Of a stretch of DNA of 9,510 nt, positions 5,547-9,510 are shown piece by piece (within the stretch, counting starts at the first letter, position 1; every line of letters starts with the position of its first letter). The notes beneath the pieces were generated by a model. The model had not been told where the DNA came from, did not search any database, and saw only the letters and a program-made list of their open reading frames with translations. Origin of the DNA: Caldithrix sp. Its GTDB lineage: Bacteria > KSB1 > UBA2214 > DYKH01. Position numbers and translations under genes: made by a program. The stretch covers positions 1-9,510 of the forward strand of contig DYKH01000183.1 in the NCBI GenBank assembly GCA_020722685.1, given 5' to 3'.

Positions 5547-6851
5547 ATGATCGGCCGAAACAACGGAAAGCCTCGTCCTTTGCTGGTCGTCAGTGATGGG
5601 CAAGGCGATGTGTTTGAAATACCCGAGTTGGAAATGGTGGGGATGAGTCTGAGGACTGCTCATCGTCCAACGGAGGAAGAGCTGATTCCCATGCCTTATG
5701 GCAGCGCGTTGTTTGAATTGCCGGGAAGAATTCCGCTTGGCTATGATGCAAAACGACAGCAAGTCGTCCCGGTAGAAAAATATCGCGGCAAGCCGGTATA
5801 CGCGGTGGCTTCCTTTATGGCGCCGGCGTATTCACAAATTTACCGAGCGGCTTACGCTTCCGAACCAGGAGCCGAAAAATTGCCCTTGTTCGCCTACACC
5901 GCTCTTGGCTGGCGCGACGATGATTTTTGGGTTGCCGGCGTTCGGGTGGACAAAGACATCCGTCAGGACGCTGCGCATTTTAATGAAAGATTGGTCGAGC
6001 AGCAAGCGGAGCGGCTGTTGACCGCCCACAAAGGGAATCGGCTCGTTCGCCATTTGATGGAAAATTGCGCCCTGACTTATCACTGCCCGGCGGCACAGAA
6101 TTTTGCTCTCGGCCGCTGGGAGTGTCCGATTCCCACCAGTCCATCCTGCAACGCCCAATGCGTCGGCTGCATCTCGAAACAGCCGCGCGGATCGACCGTA
6201 CCGGTAACGCAGGAACGGCTCACTTTTGTGCCCACGGTCGAGGAGATCGTTGCTTTTGCGGTGCCGCATTTGGAGACCGCCCCACGCGCCATCGTCAGTT
6301 TCGGCCAAGGCTGTGAAGGCGAGCCGTTGGTGCAAGGTAATTTGTTGGAAGCGAGCATTCGCGAGATACGGAAGCAAACCGACCGCGGCACCATCAATTT
6401 GAATACCAACGCCAGCTATCCCGCCGTGGTAGAGCGTCTATGCCAGGCCGGATTGGACAGCATCCGCGTGAGCATGAACAGCGCACAGGAGCATCTGTAC
6501 CGGAAATATTACTCTCCAACGAACTATGCTTTTGCCGACGTCTTGGAAACCATGCGCGTCATGCGGCACTACCAGCGTTGGATTTCCCTCAATTATTTTA
6601 TCTTTCCTGGCCTGACCGACGATCGGGAAGAGATGGAGAGTCTATTGCGCCTTCTCCATGAGTATCGAGTGGATTATATCCAAATGCGCAATCTGAACAT
6701 CGATCCCGAATGGTATATGAGCGAGCTGGGGCTGAACGGAAAAGCACATCATACCATCGGCATCCTGCGCTGGATGGACGAGATTCGGGCCAAGGCTCCC
6801 TGGATTCGGTTTGGCTATTTCAATCCGCCAAAAGAAGATTGGTCCGTTTAA
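5547..6851 (+). CDS. Radical SAM protein of unassigned function
   Basis: The 434-residue protein carries the radical SAM 4Fe-4S motif CNAQCVGC (C201, C205, C208; C-x3-C-x2-C). A SAM-contacting block GQGCEGEPL (253-261), equivalent to the GGE motif, follows. GTINLNTNAS, AGLDSIRVSMNSA, FIFPGLTDD and QMRNLNIDPEWY mark the remaining barrel strands. The catalytic core starts only near residue 190. The first 190 residues form an N-terminal domain with MPYGSALFELPGRIPLGYD and LFAYTALGW blocks. Extra cysteines C174, C180 and C193 sit just before the radical SAM motif, and C256 lies within the GGE-like block, so an additional cluster or metal site is possible. I recall similar standalone proteins in several anaerobes, but none with a proven reaction. 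The ATG at 5547 is preceded by a weak AAGAAAG. No substrate or partner gene is adjacent, so the function is unknown. Confidence 0.85.
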   Translation: MIGRNNGKPRPLLVVSDGQGDVFEIPELEMVGMSLRTAHRPTEEELIPMPYGSALFELPGRIPLGYDAKRQQVVPVEKYRGKPVYAVASFMAPAYSQIYRAAYASEPGAEKLPLFAYTALGWRDDDFWVAGVRVDKDIRQDAAHFNERLVEQQAERLLTAHKGNRLVRHLMENCALTYHCPAAQNFALGRWECPIPTSPSCNAQCVGCISKQPRGSTVPVTQERLTFVPTVEEIVAFAVPHLETAPRAIVSFGQGCEGEPLVQGNLLEASIREIRKQTDRGTINLNTNASYPAVVERLCQAGLDSIRVSMNSAQEHLYRKYYSPTNYAFADVLETMRVMRHYQRWISLNYFIFPGLTDDREEMESLLRLLHEYRVDYIQMRNLNIDPEWYMSELGLNGKAHHTIGILRWMDEIRAKAPWIRFGYFNPPKEDWSV

Positions 6852-6873
6852 CCAGATGATGGTCACTATTAGA

Positions 6874-7041
6874 GGCTTTAATAAGGCAAGACGATTTTGG
6901 GCAAAACGATTAAAGAGCATGGCAACCGGCTAAATCGAATTCTTCAGATGAGGTCGTCCGAAGCCGCGACGCCGGTTTGATTAGCCTTTCTCACATTTTC
7001 GACCTTAATAGTTTTGCCCTCAATAGTTTTGCCTTTTAGCC
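6874..7041. repeat. Intergenic inverted-repeat element, possibly MITE-like
   Basis: The 254-bp gap between the radical SAM and phosphodiesterase genes (6852-7105) is largely filled by this element. The arms 6883-6913 and 7005-7035 are inverted copies with 26 of 31 bases matching. GGCT/AGCC pairs extend them to 6874 and 7041. Each arm is itself a doublet of a short unit of the form GGCAAAACNATT. The interior has further nested complements: AACCGGC (6924-6930) with GCCGGTT (6971-6977), and GGCTAA (6928-6933) with TTAGCC (6981-6986). There is no coding capacity and no clear target-site duplication. It may be a dispersed intergenic repeat. The rest of the gap shows only the ribosome-binding site of the next gene. 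Confidence 0.75.
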
Positions 7042-7105
7042 GTTTGCTTCAATCCGAAGAAACGCTTTGAGCGTTGCAAAGCATGCCTACTGAAAGGGAA
7101 CCCGT

Positions 7106-7876
7106 ATGCATTTCATATTGGTGCTAATTTGCGCTGTTATTCCTCTTCTCCTAAGCGAAAACCAAACGAACAAAATAACGGAAAAGAACCAACGCCCCAT
7201 TAAGATTATCGCGCACAGAGGCATTCACAAAAGCCTGCCGGAAAACACGCTTGCAGCATTCCGAGCGGCCGTGGAGCGCAAGTTGGACTATGTGGAGATA
7301 GACGTCCGCACTACGGCAGACGGCTATATGGTATTGCGGCATGACAATGCCTTCAACCGGAAATCCGGGAGCCGGCAAACGGTATCCGACTTGACCCTGC
7401 AGCAAATCCATGAGCTGGATGAGAAAATTCCCTTATTCGCCGACGCGCTGGCTTTTATGAGTGGCAAGATTGGCGTCTATGTGGACGTGAAGAGCGCTGC
7501 TCCTAAAGCCGTGATTGCGGAATTGGAAAAGCACAAGATGCTCGAGGACGCCGTCATTTATGCCGGTGAATCGGCGCTTGCGGAAATGAAAAAGATCAAT
7601 CCGGCGGTCAAGGTCATGCCGGAGGTGGATAGCGAAGAGGACTTGGCGCGGGTGATGGCCTCATTAAAACCGCAAATTGTGGCCATGTCCTGGGAGGGTT
7701 TTTCCGAAGCGCTGGTGGCCAAAATACACCAAGCGGGAGCCAAAGTGTTTCTGGATATTTTGGGCGATGGCGACAATCCCGAAGGCGTACGCCGAACCAT
7801 TGCGGCGGGAGTCGATGGCATCCAGACGGACGATCCGGATATGGTACTAACGACTATTAGCGAGTTGGAAAGGTGA
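7106..7876 (+). CDS. Exported glycerophosphodiester phosphodiesterase family protein
   Basis: The 256-residue protein has a short signal peptide (hydrophobic residues 3-16, cleavage probably near 17-18), so it should act in the periplasm or at the cell surface. The GDPD motifs are intact: IAHRG with H37 and R38, PENT with E46, the metal-binding pair VEIDV (E64, D66), and LRHD with the second catalytic H79. K129 in VYVDVKS corresponds to the conserved strand lysine. The C-terminal GVDGIQTDDPDMVL (236-248) is the usual TIM-barrel end. Family members hydrolyse glycerophosphodiesters to glycerol-3-phosphate and an alcohol, although some act on other phosphodiesters, so the substrate is uncertain. 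The strand before the end reads VFLDILGDGDNP rather than the classical WTVN, as in a subgroup of bacterial homologues. The ATG is supported by AAGGG seven bases upstream. The next gene lies 97 bp downstream on the same strand. Confidence 0.92.
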   Translation: MHFILVLICAVIPLLLSENQTNKITEKNQRPIKIIAHRGIHKSLPENTLAAFRAAVERKLDYVEIDVRTTADGYMVLRHDNAFNRKSGSRQTVSDLTLQQIHELDEKIPLFADALAFMSGKIGVYVDVKSAAPKAVIAELEKHKMLEDAVIYAGESALAEMKKINPAVKVMPEVDSEEDLARVMASLKPQIVAMSWEGFSEALVAKIHQAGAKVFLDILGDGDNPEGVRRTIAAGVDGIQTDDPDMVLTTISELER

Positions 7877-7973
7877 TCGTGTTTCTGCCCAATCCTGACC
7901 CAATTTCTTTACCATCAAATGCACAAGCGTTGTTTGGTCGCCAAGTGACTAATCTGCAGAAGGATGCTCTGTC

Positions 7974-9510
7974 ATGAAAAAATCGCTTTTGCTAGTGGCT
8001 TTTTGTTTAGCCTTGCTTTTTCAATCCGCTAACGGACAAATGGAGGTCGTCAAATCATGGGAATTTGACACAGCCGCCAATGCCGAAGGATGGAGTCCCG
8101 CCCATAGTCTCTCCGGCTTTAAGGTTGCCAACGGCACTCTCACCACCACTGTTACCGGCTCCGATCCATATATGTTCGGACCTGGAAACCTGCGAATCGA
8201 TGCCTCGCGCTACTGGCACATCCTCATTCGCATGCGCAATACCCATGACAAAAACGCGGAATTCTTCTGGACTACCACAACCCAGCCGGACTTTAAGGCA
8301 GGTTTTGAATTTGGTTTCACAGTCGTTCCCGATAGCCAATTTCACATCTATGAGGTGCCGGTCGGCAACTCCGACAAATGGAAAGGAACCATCACCCGGC
8401 TGCGTTTGGATCCCGGCGAAGGCTCTGCCCCCGCCGTCGCCGAGAAGGGCCAGGTGGAAATCGATTACATTCGCGTCGTGCATTTAGGCCCGCGAGTAGA
8501 GTTGGTTTCCTTTGCAATGGATCGGCAAGTCGTGGCTGCGGGGGACACGGTGGGCTTAACTTTGGGTGTGAAAAACACCGGTGATGAGGCACTGGCCAAT
8601 TCGTCTGTACAGCTTGAATTGGAGCAAGGCGTTCACTTGATCGAAGGCGCAGAGATTCGAGATGTGCCGGAAATAGGTGGAGGCCAAAGCCTCTCCCTCA
8701 ATTGGAAGCTGCTTGTGCCGGACACCGGCAGCTATTCCGCAGCGGTGCGTTTGCAGAAAGCTGGTCAAGAACTCTTGTTCGCTGAGACGCGGATGCAGGT
8801 CATCCCTGCGCTGCCTATCTTCCCGCCAGATGTTCCCGCCGCTGCGCAGGCCCGTTCACCTTTTGCTGAGCATTGGCTTTTGGAAAACAGCCGCATCCGC
8901 TTAGCTTTTGTAAAGGACCGGAAAGGCTATACTCCCATTGTGATCTTTGCTGCTTCGCCGCAGCAATGGCGACAGGTGGGAGTCATTCATCCGCCGGGAG
9001 AGATTGCATATCAAGATGTTTCCGACCAAGTGCAACGGTTGCAGGTTGTCCCCGATTCGGTGGTGGCTGAGAATTCGCCGGACAGCGCATCGGTCACTTT
9101 ATTGTCCAACTATCTCGATGTCGATGGCACCCATTGGCAGTTGCGATATCGCTACCGGCTTGGGAACAAAAATCCTTCAGTTGTGGAAATCGGCTACGCC
9201 GCCGCCGTTGATAAAGAAGTGCAACTGATGCATTTCTCCGGGCCGGTCATCAGGGCCGGTGAGGGTAGCTTTGGGGCAATCAAACAAGAAGCGCTCTTCC
9301 CGGGATTGGAATGGCTCATAGATGCTGAGGAAAGCTCCTCGTCGCTGGATGTGCATCCGCCGAATGATTTGCGCTATTTGCCGCATCCTTACAAAGTGAC
9401 CGTCCCCGTCATGAGTGTCAGCTTCAGTCCCTGGGTCATCGGATTAAGCTGGGAGCCGCTGCAAAAATGGCACGCGGCCTCCGCCTATCCGTCCCCGGTC
9501 TTTGCTTCCC
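7974..9510 (+). CDS. Large exported multidomain protein, partial (right edge)
   Basis: An open frame from ATG 7974 runs 512 codons to the window edge with no stop, so the C-terminus is missing. AAGGA nine bases upstream supports the start. Residues 1-21 are a typical signal peptide (MKKSLLLVAF onward, cleavage near SANG-Q). Residues 24-170 look like a jelly-roll, lectin- or CBM-like domain (SWEFDTAANAEGW, GPGNLRIDAS, IRMRN, ITRLRLDPGEG, VEIDYIRV), a type common at the N-terminus of secreted carbohydrate-active proteins. Residues 175-278 look like a CARDB/NEW3-type Ig-like domain (GDTVGLTLGVKNTGDEAL). Residues 296-512 are a beta-rich domain I cannot assign, with HWLLENSRIRLAF, WQLRYRYRL and ALFPGLEWLIDAEESSSS. 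It may be the start of a glycoside-hydrolase-like or mutarotase-like sandwich, but that is a guess. The gene may be cotranscribed with the upstream phosphodiesterase. Carbohydrate binding is inferred, not shown. Confidence 0.85.
   Translation, partial: MKKSLLLVAFCLALLFQSANGQMEVVKSWEFDTAANAEGWSPAHSLSGFKVANGTLTTTVTGSDPYMFGPGNLRIDASRYWHILIRMRNTHDKNAEFFWTTTTQPDFKAGFEFGFTVVPDSQFHIYEVPVGNSDKWKGTITRLRLDPGEGSAPAVAEKGQVEIDYIRVVHLGPRVELVSFAMDRQVVAAGDTVGLTLGVKNTGDEALANSSVQLELEQGVHLIEGAEIRDVPEIGGGQSLSLNWKLLVPDTGSYSAAVRLQKAGQELLFAETRMQVIPALPIFPPDVPAAAQARSPFAEHWLLENSRIRLAFVKDRKGYTPIVIFAASPQQWRQVGVIHPPGEIAYQDVSDQVQRLQVVPDSVVAENSPDSASVTLLSNYLDVDGTHWQLRYRYRLGNKNPSVVEIGYAAAVDKEVQLMHFSGPVIRAGEGSFGAIKQEALFPGLEWLIDAEESSSSLDVHPPNDLRYLPHPYKVTVPVMSVSFSPWVIGLSWEPLQKWHAASAYPSPVFAS

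Noticed and set aside
5268..5762. Minus-strand open frame of 164 codons across the divergent intergenic region
   Set aside because: It overlaps the first 216 bases of the radical SAM gene in antisense and extends into the leader of the leftward gene. It has no motif and no convincing start site.
8055..8483. Minus-strand open frame of 142 codons
   Set aside because: It is antisense to the jelly-roll domain of the exported protein that begins at 7974.

Overview
The window looks like chromosomal DNA from a Gram-negative member of the FCB superphylum (Bacteroidota, Ignavibacteria, Calditrichota, KSB1 and relatives). The main evidence is the large secreted protein at 2822-5227. It ends in a type IX secretion (Por/FlgD-like) sorting domain with the YPNPFN motif, and such proteins are largely confined to that group. 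Base composition looks moderate and the gene density is ordinary. I cannot fix the phylum more precisely from sequence alone.

Left part (1-5227), all on the minus strand. Read in transcription order, it holds a type IX-secreted parallel beta-helix protein, a spacer with three tandem 60-bp repeats, an RsuA/RluB-type rRNA pseudouridine synthase, and a RelE/ParE-type toxin-antitoxin pair. These are followed by DNA-3-methyladenine glycosylase I (tag) and a DUF985-type cupin protein that runs off the left edge. The toxin gene is broken by a one-base frameshift: the conserved RelE C-terminus is intact but in another frame. The antitoxin has a plausible promoter of its own, with a palindrome inside the spacer. 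tag and the cupin gene are 22 bp apart and probably cotranscribed.

Middle (5228-5546) is a divergent intergenic region. It has a promoter-like sequence for the rightward gene and a long imperfect inverted repeat.

Right part (5547-9510), all on the plus strand. It holds a radical SAM protein of unassigned function with extra conserved-looking cysteines, then an intergenic inverted-repeat element (6874-7041). After that come an exported glycerophosphodiester phosphodiesterase-family enzyme and a large exported multidomain protein that is cut by the right edge (7974-9510). This last protein has a jelly-roll-like domain, an Ig-like domain and an unrecognised beta-rich domain, and may act on or bind polysaccharide.

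No single new system spans the window. The points most worth checking are the frameshifted toxin under an apparently intact antitoxin and operator, the two intergenic repeat structures, the radical SAM family, and the truncated secreted protein. No tRNA, rRNA, CRISPR array, transposase gene or phage gene was seen.
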